A stretch of 64,000 bases of DNA from Paracrocinitomix sp039939375 (GCA_039939375.1 JBDVJO010000011.1:868001-932000); one strand, 5' to 3'. Positions 25,831 through 33,286 are shown, counted from the stretch's first letter. Numbers and translations: made by a program. The notes: generated by a model from the sequence alone, not told the origin.

Positions 25831-25902
25831 ATGAAAACAAAAAATATGTGCTGTTGCATGATGTGTATCCACTTTAAAAAGCTTGGACGGAAAAGATATT
25901 GA
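25831..25902 (+). CDS. leader peptide 2, Cys/Met-rich, 23 residues
   Basis: A mini-gene from ATG 25831 to TGA 25900-25902. The product begins MKTKNMCCCMMCIHF and ends KKLGRKRY. Codons 6-12 are all Met or Cys (Cys7, Cys8, Cys9, Cys12). Aligned with leader 1 without gaps, K-N-M, the next C-C, M and final C coincide, so the two look like a duplicated control module. An A-rich stretch precedes the ATG as is usual in this phylum. A terminator follows 26 bases after the stop and immediately precedes the sulfite reductase gene. No separate promoter is visible, so it is probably reached only by transcripts that passed terminator 1. Confidence 0.75.
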   Translation: MKTKNMCCCMMCIHFKKLGRKRY

Positions 25903-25928
25903 CCTATTTATTGGTTTACTTATATATC

Positions 25929-25962
25929 AGCCCTGATGAGCATTGCTTGTCAGGGCTTTTTT
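25929..25962 (+). terminator. attenuator terminator 2
   Basis: AGCCCTGA (25929-25936) pairs perfectly with TCAGGGCT (25950-25957), the inner loop can extend the stem through AGCA/TGCT, and six T follow (25957-25962). It lies 12 bases before the sulfite reductase ATG, so it can only act on transcription into the cluster. A possible competing pair is AAAAAGC (25876-25882) with GCTTTTT (25955-25961), which is weak. Confidence 0.8.
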
Positions 25963-25974
25963 ATTGAAATTATT

Positions 25975-28101
25975 ATGCAAAGTTTTAGAACAGAATTAGA
26001 AAATCCAGTAGTTGAGAAAGACATAATTGAACTGGAAAATAAAATAAGATTATTCAAAGAGGGAAAAGTTGATGACGACTCTTTTAGGTCTTTAAGATTG
26101 GCTCGAGGAGTCTATGGACAAAGGCAGCAAGGTGTGCAAATGGTCAGGATAAAATTGCCACTTGGTAGTATTACACCCTTGCAATTAAAAAGAATTGCTG
26201 AGGTTTCGGACACTTATTCAAATGGGAATTTACATTTAACTACTCGTCAAGATATACAGATTCATTATGTCAGTTTAGATGATACCCCTCAATTATGGAC
26301 TGAATTAGAAGAAGATGAAATTACATTGCGTGAAGCATGTGGAAATACCGTTAGGAATATCACTGCTAGTCCATACGCAGGGATAGATAAAGACGAACCC
26401 TTTGATGTCACGCTATACGGTTGGTCATTGTTTGAATTCTTTTTAAGAAACCCCGTTGGCGGAGAAATGGGAAGAAAATTTAAAATATCACTTTCAGCAT
26501 CAGACAAAGATTTGAGCAGAGGATACATGCATGACTTAGGGGTGATTCCTAAAATAAAGGATGGACAAAAAGGGTTCAAGTTGTTGCTTGGAGGTGGATT
26601 GGGTGCTCAGCCTCATCAGGCAATCGTCCTAAAAGAGTTTTTATTAGAGGTAGATTTGATTGCCTATGCTGAAGCTGTTGTTCGTGTTTTTGACAAATTT
26701 GGAGAACGCAATAAACGCAACAAAGCGAGGTTTAAATTTTTAATTCAATCGGAAGGAGCAGATGCCATTATCTCAAAAATTGAAGATGAATTTAGCATTG
26801 TTCGAAATGATTTTGAACTTATAGATAAGCCCGTTATTCTTAATGAGATTTCTGATCAACCTGTTGAAGGCGTTCAAGATTTTGTTGCTTTTGAAAAATG
26901 GAGAAAAACGAATGTCATCCGACAAAAGCAAAAAGGATTTGTTGCCGTAATCGTAAAGATTAGGAACGGAAATATCAGTTCAGATCAATCTAGAATTTTG
27001 GCAGATATAATGAACGACTATTCTTCTGATTCTGCTAGAATAACTATTGAGCAAAACATCCTCATTAGATTTGTTCCTGAGCGGTATTTAGGAAATCTTT
27101 ATAACAGATTAGTTGAACTAGGATTTGCAGATTTCGGAGCGAATGCTATTACAGATATCACCGCATGCCCAGGTACAGATACGTGTAATTTAGGGATAAC
27201 AGGAACTTATGTTGCAGCATCTGAAATTGAGAAATTAATGTACGCTAAATACGAATCTATTGTCTTAAGTGGAGACATTAATATTAAAATGAGCGGATGC
27301 ATGAATTCTTGCGGTCAACATTCGGTTTCTGATATCGGATTTCACGGATCGACAATTAAAAAAGATGGCTCAACCTATCCAGCTCTTCAAGTATTACTTG
27401 GAGGTGCAAATTACGGAAATGGTGAATCGAGATTTGGAGATAAAGTAATTAAAGTACCCTCTAAACGGGTGCTGAGTGTAATTGAAATCATTTTGGATGA
27501 TTATCTCAATAATAGATTGGATAATGAAAAGTTCAATGCCTATTATTTAAGAAGAGAAAAAATCTATTTCTATGATTTATTGAAGAATGTCGCAGATGTT
27601 CTCGGCTGGAGAGAAAGTCAAAATGAAAAGCACTCCGAGCTGAGTCGAGAAGCGCTTGAAGAAGATGAATTGTTGGATTGGGGGGCAAAGCAAAAATTTA
27701 AACCAGAAATAGGAATTGGAGAATGTGCTGGGGTCAAGATTGATTTAGTGAGAACGCTTTTGTACGAAGCTTATGAAAAAGTAGAAGAAGGACAATATTT
27801 CATTGAGCAAGGGAAATTCAGAGATGCTGTTTATACCGCCTACTCTTCGCTTATTCAATCGGCTAAATCTTTCTTGGTGAAGAACGGGCAAAAAACGAAT
27901 TCTAAGCATCAAATTTCAGAGGCTTTTGAAGCATATTATCCACAGATTCAAAGCAAGTTTTTAGCGCCATCTTTTAGGGAATTACTGAATGAAAAAGAAA
28001 CGAATGTGGATCGAAAGTTTGCAAGAGAATATGTTCAACAAGCTGAGCGATTTCACTTGGCTATTGATGAACTGATTAAAAATAATAAAGATGAAAAGTA
28101 A
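25975..28101 (+). CDS. siroheme-dependent sulfite (nitrite/sulfite) reductase with C-terminal HEPN-like extension
   Basis: Reduces sulfite to sulfide with six electrons, most likely from the ferredoxin encoded at the end of the cluster. In the 708 residues, two nitrite/sulfite reductase half-domains are visible: the first has NLHLTTRQDIQIHYV, the second the siroheme-4Fe4S cysteines C398-x5-C404 (ACPGTDTC) and C442-x3-C446 (GCMNSCGQ). The family could also reduce nitrite; context favours sulfite. From about residue 575 a helical extension follows (AVYTAYSSLIQSAKSFLV), resembling a HEPN domain. I start at the ATG at 25975; an ATG at 25936 lies inside the attenuator hairpin. It overlaps the next gene by 11 bases. 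Confidence 0.9.
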   Translation: MQSFRTELENPVVEKDIIELENKIRLFKEGKVDDDSFRSLRLARGVYGQRQQGVQMVRIKLPLGSITPLQLKRIAEVSDTYSNGNLHLTTRQDIQIHYVSLDDTPQLWTELEEDEITLREACGNTVRNITASPYAGIDKDEPFDVTLYGWSLFEFFLRNPVGGEMGRKFKISLSASDKDLSRGYMHDLGVIPKIKDGQKGFKLLLGGGLGAQPHQAIVLKEFLLEVDLIAYAEAVVRVFDKFGERNKRNKARFKFLIQSEGADAIISKIEDEFSIVRNDFELIDKPVILNEISDQPVEGVQDFVAFEKWRKTNVIRQKQKGFVAVIVKIRNGNISSDQSRILADIMNDYSSDSARITIEQNILIRFVPERYLGNLYNRLVELGFADFGANAITDITACPGTDTCNLGITGTYVAASEIEKLMYAKYESIVLSGDINIKMSGCMNSCGQHSVSDIGFHGSTIKKDGSTYPALQVLLGGANYGNGESRFGDKVIKVPSKRVLSVIEIILDDYLNNRLDNEKFNAYYLRREKIYFYDLLKNVADVLGWRESQNEKHSELSREALEEDELLDWGAKQKFKPEIGIGECAGVKIDLVRTLLYEAYEKVEEGQYFIEQGKFRDAVYTAYSSLIQSAKSFLVKNGQKTNSKHQISEAFEAYYPQIQSKFLAPSFRELLNEKETNVDRKFAREYVQQAERFHLAIDELIKNNKDEK

Positions 28102-28846
28102 ATTAACATTGGTGGGTGCGGGTCCAGGAGATAAAGATCTCATCACTTTCAAAGGCATCAAAGTACTGCAAAGAGCAAATGTTGTATTGTATGATGCTCT
28201 TGTGAGTTCAGAAGTTTTAGATTTTATTAAACCAGGTGCGATTAAAGTATTTGTGGGGAAAAGAGGAGGCAAACCTTCATTTTCGCAAGAGAAGATCAAT
28301 CAACTAATTGTGTCTTATGCTTTAATTTATGGTGAGGTGGTTCGATTAAAAGGAGGAGACCCTTTTATTTTCGGAAGGGGTTATGAAGAAATTTCTTTTG
28401 CCGAAAAAAATGGTTTAGAAACAGAAGTTGTTCCCGGAGTTTCATCATCCACTGGTTTAACTGCTATCAATAATATTTCACTAACTCAAAGAGGAATTTC
28501 TGATGGTTTTTGGGTCTTAACTGCTTCCAAAGTTGGAGACGGATTTAACAACGATATCGTTTTGGCAGCTCAGTCCAATTCAACTGTGGTCATATTAATG
28601 GGAGTTAGAAAACTGGCGCAAATTGTAGATGTATTCAAGGGATATGGGAGGTATGAATTACCTGTACTCATCATTCAAAACGGTTCTCGACCAGATCAAA
28701 AACTAGTACGCGGAAATATTAGTACGATCACTTATTTAGCAGAACAGGCTGAGGTCGCAGCTCCAGCAATAATTGTAGTAGGCGAAGTGCTGAACCAAAG
28801 ATCAGAACAAGAAATTGTGAAACAAACCGCATCATCTTTGAACTAA
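28091..28846 (+). CDS. cobA: uroporphyrinogen-III C-methyltransferase
   Basis: Transfers two methyl groups from S-adenosylmethionine to uroporphyrinogen III, giving precorrin-2, the first step to siroheme. The 251 residues carry the SUMT motifs: LTLVGAGPGDKDLITFKG at the N-terminus, VVRLKGGDPFIFGRGYEE in the middle and VVPGVSSSTGLTA. The start overlaps the sulfite reductase stop by 11 bases, and the stop shares a base with the next start (TAATG). It clearly serves the siroheme of the upstream reductase. Confidence 0.94.
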   Translation: MKSKLTLVGAGPGDKDLITFKGIKVLQRANVVLYDALVSSEVLDFIKPGAIKVFVGKRGGKPSFSQEKINQLIVSYALIYGEVVRLKGGDPFIFGRGYEEISFAEKNGLETEVVPGVSSSTGLTAINNISLTQRGISDGFWVLTASKVGDGFNNDIVLAAQSNSTVVILMGVRKLAQIVDVFKGYGRYELPVLIIQNGSRPDQKLVRGNISTITYLAEQAEVAAPAIIVVGEVLNQRSEQEIVKQTASSLN

Positions 28847-29424
28847 TGAACGAACTATTTCCCATATTCATAAAAGCTGATCAAATAAAGATCTTACTAA
28901 TCGGAGGAGGAGAGATTGCTGAAGAGAAATTACATTTTTTACTGAAATCTTCCCCAAAGGCACAAGTACATTTGATTGCTCAAAAAGTGACTGATGAAGT
29001 TAGAACTATCGTTGATACTGCTGCTAATGTTCAGTTGTCGGTTCGGTCTTTCAGAGATTCTGATTTGAATCAGAAACACTTGGTGATTGCAGCAACTAAT
29101 AATCCCGAATTAAACGATCACCTTAAGTATCTGGCTAATTCAAAAAGCATTCCACTCAATGTCGCAGACAAATCAACATTATGCGATTTTTATTTAGGAG
29201 GAATTGTTACGAAAGGAGATTTGAAATTGGCCATATCTACAAACGGAAAGTCGCCTGTTTTAGCCAAAAGATTAAGACAGTTTTTTGAAGCAGAATTACC
29301 TGAATCTTTAGATGAGGTGATCGGAGAATTACAGACCCTAAGATTAAAACTAAACGGTGGATTTGATAGAAAATTAGCAACACTAAATGAACTCACAAAA
29401 GAATTAATCAAAGAGCAAAGATAA
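28846..29424 (+). CDS. precorrin-2 dehydrogenase / sirohydrochlorin ferrochelatase (CysG N-terminal/Met8-like)
   Basis: A 192-residue Rossmann-fold protein that oxidises precorrin-2 with NAD and, in relatives, inserts iron to make siroheme. The N-terminal FIKADQIKILLIGGGEIAEEKLHFLL holds the NAD-binding glycines; VIAATNNPELND and the NVADKSTLCDFYLGGIVTKGDLKLAISTNGKSP segment are hallmarks of the family. It is fused to the methyltransferase in E. coli CysG but is separate here, with its ATG overlapping the cobA stop. A gap of 75 bases with a small partial palindrome leads to cysM. Confidence 0.92.
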   Translation: MNELFPIFIKADQIKILLIGGGEIAEEKLHFLLKSSPKAQVHLIAQKVTDEVRTIVDTAANVQLSVRSFRDSDLNQKHLVIAATNNPELNDHLKYLANSKSIPLNVADKSTLCDFYLGGIVTKGDLKLAISTNGKSPVLAKRLRQFFEAELPESLDEVIGELQTLRLKLNGGFDRKLATLNELTKELIKEQR

Positions 29425-29499
29425 TAGACAAAAGACCGTCTCGGCTATGCCTAGCCTCAAAGATTAAACTTTGAATTAACGTTGTAAAACCCAACAAAG

Positions 29500-30444
29500 A
29501 TGAATGAAATAGAACTTAAAATAGATTTGGAATCAAAAATATCAATGTTAGAACAACAAATTGGAAAAACACCTCTGTTTGACTTTTCAAAATTGATTTC
29601 AAATGCCAATGTTGAACTATTTGCAAAGCTTGAATGGCATCAATTGAGCGGTTCCGTAAAAGCTAGGGCAGCTTTTGGGATTATCAAATCTGCAATTGAA
29701 TCTGGAGAGTTAAATAAACGCAAAGTTTTGTTAGATGCTTCAAGCGGCAATACCGGAATAGCTTATGCTACTATTGCAAAAGAACTAAGCATCCCTTTCA
29801 CTTTGGTGTTGCCAGAAAACGCAAGTCAAAAACGAAAAGATATCCTTGATGAATTAGGTGCAAATATCATTTACTCTTCACCTTTTGAAGGAACAGACGG
29901 AGCTCAAGTCTTGGCAAAAGAGATGTTTGAAAGCAAACCAGAGAAGTATTTCTATGCTGATCAGTATAACAATGAAGCAAACTGGAAACAGCATTTTGAA
30001 ACTACGGGTCCTGAAATATGGGACCAAACAAAAGGTAAGGTAACTCATTTTGCCGCATCCTTAGGTACGACAGGTTCATTCGTAGGGGTAGGTAAATATT
30101 TGAAAATGCAATCAGATGAAGTCTGTCTTGTCCAGATGCAGCCCGACTCTCCCATGCATGGTTTAGAAGGTTGGAAGCATCTGGAAACGGCAAAAGTTCC
30201 TGGGATTTTTGACCGTGATTTAGCCGACAAAAATGTAGACGTAAGTTCTGAAGCGGCTCTAAAAATGATTCAGGCGGTCTACCAAAAATTTAATTTAAAA
30301 ATAAGTCCGTCTTCGGCAGCAAGTTTGGTTGGAGCAAAACAAATAGCTGAAGAATTAGATGAAGGAGTGGTGGTTACCATTTTTGCAGATGACGGATCAA
30401 AATATGAAGAGGTTTATGCTGAGTTAGGGATTGAATTATTCTAG
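29500..30444 (+). CDS. cysM: cysteine synthase (CysM type)
   Basis: Pyridoxal-phosphate enzyme that forms the carbon-sulfur bond of cysteine. In 314 residues the PLP lysine is Lys54 in QLSGSVKARAA, the substrate loop is SSGNTG (81-86) and the phosphate-binding loop is SLGTTGSFVG. CysM-type enzymes may use O-acetylserine or, in mycobacteria, O-phosphoserine with the thiocarboxylated carrier CysO. A peptidase, carrier and activating enzyme of that same system follow on the same strand, so carrier-dependent synthesis is the favoured reading here (inference). Confidence 0.9.
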   Translation: MNEIELKIDLESKISMLEQQIGKTPLFDFSKLISNANVELFAKLEWHQLSGSVKARAAFGIIKSAIESGELNKRKVLLDASSGNTGIAYATIAKELSIPFTLVLPENASQKRKDILDELGANIIYSSPFEGTDGAQVLAKEMFESKPEKYFYADQYNNEANWKQHFETTGPEIWDQTKGKVTHFAASLGTTGSFVGVGKYLKMQSDEVCLVQMQPDSPMHGLEGWKHLETAKVPGIFDRDLADKNVDVSSEAALKMIQAVYQKFNLKISPSSAASLVGAKQIAEELDEGVVVTIFADDGSKYEEVYAELGIELF

Positions 30445-30485
30445 TGAAAGATTAAACTGAAAAATAAAAACATTAATTAAGAGCA

Positions 30486-30623
30486 TAGATTAAAGACTAT
30501 AGATCAAAGACTTGAACGTGTACATACACATACGAGAGTACAAATTCAAATCTATAATCTTTCGGTGAACTCGGTGCAACCGAGTGATCGGTCTTTAATC
30601 TAGCAGTCCCGAAACTTCGGGAC
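30486..30623. repeat. nested inverted repeat element between cysM and the M67 peptidase gene
   Basis: TAGATTAAAGAC (30486-30497) pairs perfectly with GTCTTTAATCTA (30591-30602). Inside and beside it are two hairpins, ACTCGGT-GCA-ACCGAGT (30569-30585) and GTCCCGAA-AC-TTCGGGAC (30606-30623). The second is identical to one at 33153-33170. It fills most of the 199-base gap; I see no gene here. Confidence 0.8.
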
Positions 30624-30643
30624 GATCTAAAATCATAAAAAAT

Positions 30644-31123
30644 ATGAAAGCAACAGTAGAAGAATATTTAGACTTAAATGTAGTCCATATTTCAAAAAAA
30701 GAGCGAGTAAGCTTGAGTTATAATGAGGCCATTGAATCAGAATTAGTACAAGTGGCGAGAAATGGATACCCATATGAAATCGCCGGCTTTTTGCTCGGAA
30801 AGAAGTCTGATAATTCAGAATTTGTATCGGAATTATATCCAGTTGACAACGTGGCAAAAGAACAAGAACGAAAGTTTGAAATTCATGGTCTTGATTATCT
30901 GAAGGCGGAAGCCTATGCCTTGGAAAATAAGCTAGATGTAATTGGTATTTATCATTCGCATCCTGATTATCCGGCTATCCCATCTAAACATGATTTAGAA
31001 TTCGCCCAAAGTGTATTTGCGTATGCAATCGTCTCCGTAGATGGAAATGGAGACACGCTAATTAATTCGTGGAAGAAATTAAATAAAAAGTTTATTCAAC
31101 AATCAATAACAATTAGATCATAG
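30644..31123 (+). CDS. M67 (JAMM/Mov34/MPN) family metallopeptidase, Mec-like
   Basis: A zinc peptidase of 159 residues. The JAMM signature is complete: Glu45 in YEIAGFLLG, then His104-x-His106-x7-Ser114-x2-Asp117 (HSHPDYPAIPSKHD). In mycobacteria the related Mec hydrolyses the CysO-cysteine adduct to release cysteine; in Pseudomonas QbsD and Wolinella HcyD trim extra residues after the Gly-Gly of a carrier. The carrier two positions downstream ends Gly-Gly-Lys, so this enzyme could do both jobs. The repeat-filled gaps on each side are unusual for an operon. Confidence 0.88.
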   Translation: MKATVEEYLDLNVVHISKKERVSLSYNEAIESELVQVARNGYPYEIAGFLLGKKSDNSEFVSELYPVDNVAKEQERKFEIHGLDYLKAEAYALENKLDVIGIYHSHPDYPAIPSKHDLEFAQSVFAYAIVSVDGNGDTLINSWKKLNKKFIQQSITIRS

Positions 31124-31267
31124 ATCGCTCTCTCGGTTGCACCGAGATCGCTGATAGATTATAGATCGTTCCCTTGGGTCACTCTTAGATTAAATTTTGC
31201 AAGATAAAATCTAAGAGTGAAAGGAATGAACGGTCTAGTGTCTATGAGCGAAGCGGTCTAGAATCTA
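31121..31267. repeat. nested inverted repeat element after the M67 peptidase gene
   Basis: Starting at the peptidase stop codon, it contains TCTCGGT-TGC-ACCGAGA (31131-31147) and ACTCTTAGATT/AATCTAAGAGT (31181-31191 with 31208-31218), enclosed by an imperfect pairing of 31155-31168 with 31254-31267. The small GCGAAGCG hairpin appears around 31248-31255. The 300-base gap up to the carrier gene otherwise holds only a doubtful short reading frame. Confidence 0.78.
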
Positions 31268-31283
31268 AATAAAAAAAATAACT

Positions 31284-31388
31284 ATGCTAAAACTTGTAGA
31301 TAAAATAAGGCTTTATGAAAGTTTTCTGTTGAGGTTTGGAAAGCCAAGTCTAACAGTGATCTCGGTTCAACCGAGAGAACGGTCTTGA
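31284..31388 (+). CDS. doubtful 34-codon reading frame between the peptidase and carrier genes
   Basis: ATG 31284 to TGA 31386-31388 encodes a short peptide beginning MLKLVDKIRLYESFLLRFGK. The first about 22 residues look amphipathic-helical; the rest is translated repeat sequence (hairpin at 31360-31376). It is preceded by the same A-rich context as the neighbouring starts. I do not recognise it. It could be a small protein, a remnant of a lost gene or chance. Confidence 0.25.
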   Translation: MLKLVDKIRLYESFLLRFGKPSLTVISVQPRERS

Positions 31389-31415
31389 GTCTAGAAGCGA
31401 AGCGATCTAAAATCT
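31360..31415. repeat. short member of the inverted repeat family before the carrier gene
   Basis: TCTCGGTT (31360-31367) pairs with AACCGAGA (31369-31376), followed by GCGAAGCGATCTAAAATCT, the same tail that ends the other elements, directly before the A-rich start region of the carrier gene. Confidence 0.7.
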
Positions 31416-31423
31416 AAAAAAAA

Positions 31424-31699
31424 ATGGCAACAATAATTATTCCAACGCCTTTACGTAAATTTACCGATAACAAGGCGAAGATTATTACTTCAGGTAAATC
31501 GGTAGGGGAGTCAATCACTCAATTAGGAGAATTGCATCCCGATTTAAGTAAACATCTTTTTAAACAGAGTGGAGCATTACAATCGTTTTTGAAAATCTAT
31601 CTTGGAGATAGGGATATCAAATCATTAGAAAACGAAGAGACCCCTGTTAAAGATGAAGATGTAATTAGTATAATTCCTGCAATTGCGGGAGGTAAATAA
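31424..31699 (+). CDS. ThiS/MoaD-like sulfur carrier protein (CysO-like) ending Gly-Gly-Lys
   Basis: A 91-residue ubiquitin-fold carrier. The N-terminal TIIIPTPLRKFTDNKAKI, the SVGESITQLGELHPDL helix and C-terminal DEDVISIIPAIAGG are like CysO of mycobacteria, whose C-terminal glycine is converted to a thiocarboxylate and gives its sulfur to CysM. Here Gly89-Gly90 is followed by one extra residue, Lys91, so the glycine cannot be adenylated until the lysine is removed; the M67 peptidase encoded upstream is the obvious candidate. Carriers with such tails are known (QbsE, HcyS). Confidence 0.88.
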   Translation: MATIIIPTPLRKFTDNKAKIITSGKSVGESITQLGELHPDLSKHLFKQSGALQSFLKIYLGDRDIKSLENEETPVKDEDVISIIPAIAGGK

Positions 31700-31706
31700 A
31701 GAATAA

Positions 31707-31855
31707 AGATCGCTACGCTCTAAGACAAAAGAACGTTCCGATAAATCGGAACTCAAAGACCAAGTTTAGAATAACTTAATCTTTCAGTGAACGAAGAGAA
31801 CGGTCTATAATCTTTGAGCGATATAATTCTGTGAAGCAGAATTAAGAAGCGATCT
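31707..31855. repeat. nested inverted repeat element between carrier and MoeZ-like genes
   Basis: Outer arms AGATCGCT (31707-31714) and AGCGATCT (31848-31855) enclose the hairpins GTTCCGAT-AA-ATCGGAAC (31735-31752) and AATTCTG-TGAAG-CAGAATT (31825-31843). It occupies nearly all of the 170-base gap. Confidence 0.75.
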
Positions 31856-31869
31856 ATAATCTAAAAAAA

Positions 31870-33036
31870 ATGAGCGATATTAAATTTTCAAAAGAAGAAC
31901 TAGAACGATATAGTCGGCATTTGATTATTCCTGAATTCAACATTGAAGGTCAGCGGAAGTTGAAGGCGGCAAGAGTTTTAGTAATCGGAACAGGTGGCTT
32001 AGGTGCACCTTTGTTGCAATACTTGTCAGCTGCCGGAGTCGGTACGATTGGTATTGTAGATTTTGATGTGGTGGAAGATTCAAATCTTCAGCGGCAAGTT
32101 TTATTTACACAAGCTGACATTGGTAGACCAAAAGTTGAGGCCGCCAAAGAACGTATTGAAGCCCAGAATCCGCACATAAAAATCAATACTTATAACACCA
32201 CTTTTACTGCTGAAAATGCTGTTGAAATAGCTTCAAACTATGATGTGATTGCAGACGGAACAGACAATTTTCCAACCAGATATTTGGTGAATGATGTGTC
32301 AGTTTTGTTAAAGGTGCCGAATGTGTATGCATCTATCTTCAGATTTGAAGGGCAGGTGACGGTCTTTAATTACGGAGACGCGCATGGAAATACAGGTCCG
32401 AATTATCGAGATCTATTTCCTGAGCCACCACCTCCAGGATTAGTTCCGTCTTGTGCTGAAGGCGGAGTGATTGGGGTGTTACCTGGCATATTAGGAAGTC
32501 TTCAAGCAAATGAAGTAATCAAAGTGATTACGGGTGTTGGTGATAACCTTTCAGGTAGATTATTCTTGTTTGATGCCCTCAATTTTGAAACCAGAACGTT
32601 AAAAATTGAGAAAGATCCAGACAATCCATTAAATGGCAAGAATCCAACAATAACTGAATTGATAGATTATGAGCAATTCTGCGGCCTAGGTATTGACAAA
32701 AAAGAAAAGCGAGAAAATGTAAAAGGCATAGATGTGACCACTCTAAAATCATGGCTAAACGGAGCAGAAGACATTCAGCTAATTGATGTGCGAGAGCCTT
32801 ATGAGTATGAGATCGTTAATATTAATGGGCAACTTATTCCGCAAAATGATGTTCTAGAACATATTGATGAAATTTCATCTGACTACAAAGTTGTGATCCA
32901 TTGCCGGTCAGGAAAACGAAGCGCAGACGTCATAGAGTTATTACAAGATAAATATGGGTTTACGAATCTCTATAATTTAGAAGGCGGAATCCTTGATTGG
33001 GCGGATAAAATAGATACAACTTTGCCGAAGTATTAG
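31870..33036 (+). CDS. MoeZ-like sulfur carrier adenylyltransferase/sulfurtransferase (ThiF domain plus rhodanese)
   Basis: Activates the C-terminal glycine of a carrier as an acyl-adenylate and transfers sulfur to it. The 388 residues comprise an E1-like domain (about 1-260) with the ATP loop VIGTGGLGAPL (39-48), NLQRQ, and the PPPPGLVPSCAEGGV segment with Cys195. A C-terminal rhodanese domain (about 285-388) follows, with active Cys345 in HCRSGKRS. The paired zinc CxxC motifs of E. coli MoeB are not seen. The position right after the carrier gene makes that carrier its likely substrate; molybdopterin or thiamine carriers could be further ones. Confidence 0.92.
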   Translation: MSDIKFSKEELERYSRHLIIPEFNIEGQRKLKAARVLVIGTGGLGAPLLQYLSAAGVGTIGIVDFDVVEDSNLQRQVLFTQADIGRPKVEAAKERIEAQNPHIKINTYNTTFTAENAVEIASNYDVIADGTDNFPTRYLVNDVSVLLKVPNVYASIFRFEGQVTVFNYGDAHGNTGPNYRDLFPEPPPPGLVPSCAEGGVIGVLPGILGSLQANEVIKVITGVGDNLSGRLFLFDALNFETRTLKIEKDPDNPLNGKNPTITELIDYEQFCGLGIDKKEKRENVKGIDVTTLKSWLNGAEDIQLIDVREPYEYEIVNINGQLIPQNDVLEHIDEISSDYKVVIHCRSGKRSADVIELLQDKYGFTNLYNLEGGILDWADKIDTTLPKY

Positions 33037-33043
33037 GTGAAGA

Positions 33044-33209
33044 TTTTAGAATAAAGATCGCTCTCTCGGTTGCACCGAGCTCGCTTAAAGATCAAAGAAC
33101 AAAGACTTCATTGAGTACGTGAGTTGAAAGTTGTACTCATTCAAGTCTATGAGTCCCGAAACTTCGGGACGGTCTTTAATCTTTGAGCGAAGCGATCTTT
33201 ATTCTAAAA
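33044..33209. repeat. largest nested inverted repeat element, between MoeZ-like and flavin reductase genes
   Basis: A perfect 19-bp pair (33044-33062 with 33191-33209) encloses three hairpins: CTCGGT-TGC-ACCGAG (33065-33079), AGACTT..TGAGTAC/GTACTCA..AAGTCT (33103-33148) and GTCCCGAA-AC-TTCGGGAC (33153-33170). It fills most of the 250-base gap and could fold into one 166-base multi-branched structure. Confidence 0.88.
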
Positions 33210-33213
33210 AAAG

Positions 33214-33221
33214 TAAATTTG
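33214..33221 (+). promoter_or_regulatory. candidate -7 promoter element for the flavin reductase gene
   Basis: TAAATTTG fits TAnnTTTG directly behind the repeat element, about 65 bases before the start codon. A -33 element is not evident. Confidence 0.35.
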
Positions 33222-33286
33222 CAAATTAGTACCTCAGTGTATGACTTCAATTTGAAGGTCGAAAGGTGTTAGAACAAAAAGAAAAA

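Noticed and set aside
25614..25859. Minus-strand reading frame across the leader region
   Set aside because: It is antisense to both leader peptides and terminators, has an odd composition and no family similarity; it arises from the AT-rich hairpin sequence.
25620..25902. Leader peptides as metal-binding peptides
   Set aside because: The MCCCMMC-like blocks could bind metals, but placement right before cysteine synthesis genes, each with a terminator behind, fits attenuation better. Not excluded.
25936..25974. Longer sulfite reductase start (ATG at 25936)
   Set aside because: It lies inside attenuator terminator 2; the 13 added residues are not conserved in type, and the ATG at 25975 begins the enzyme.
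25500..25974. SAM or other known riboswitch ahead of the sulfite reductase gene
   Set aside because: No SAM-type core (multi-stem with conserved loop motifs) could be seen; the region is accounted for by promoter, two short genes, two terminators and a G/C repeat.
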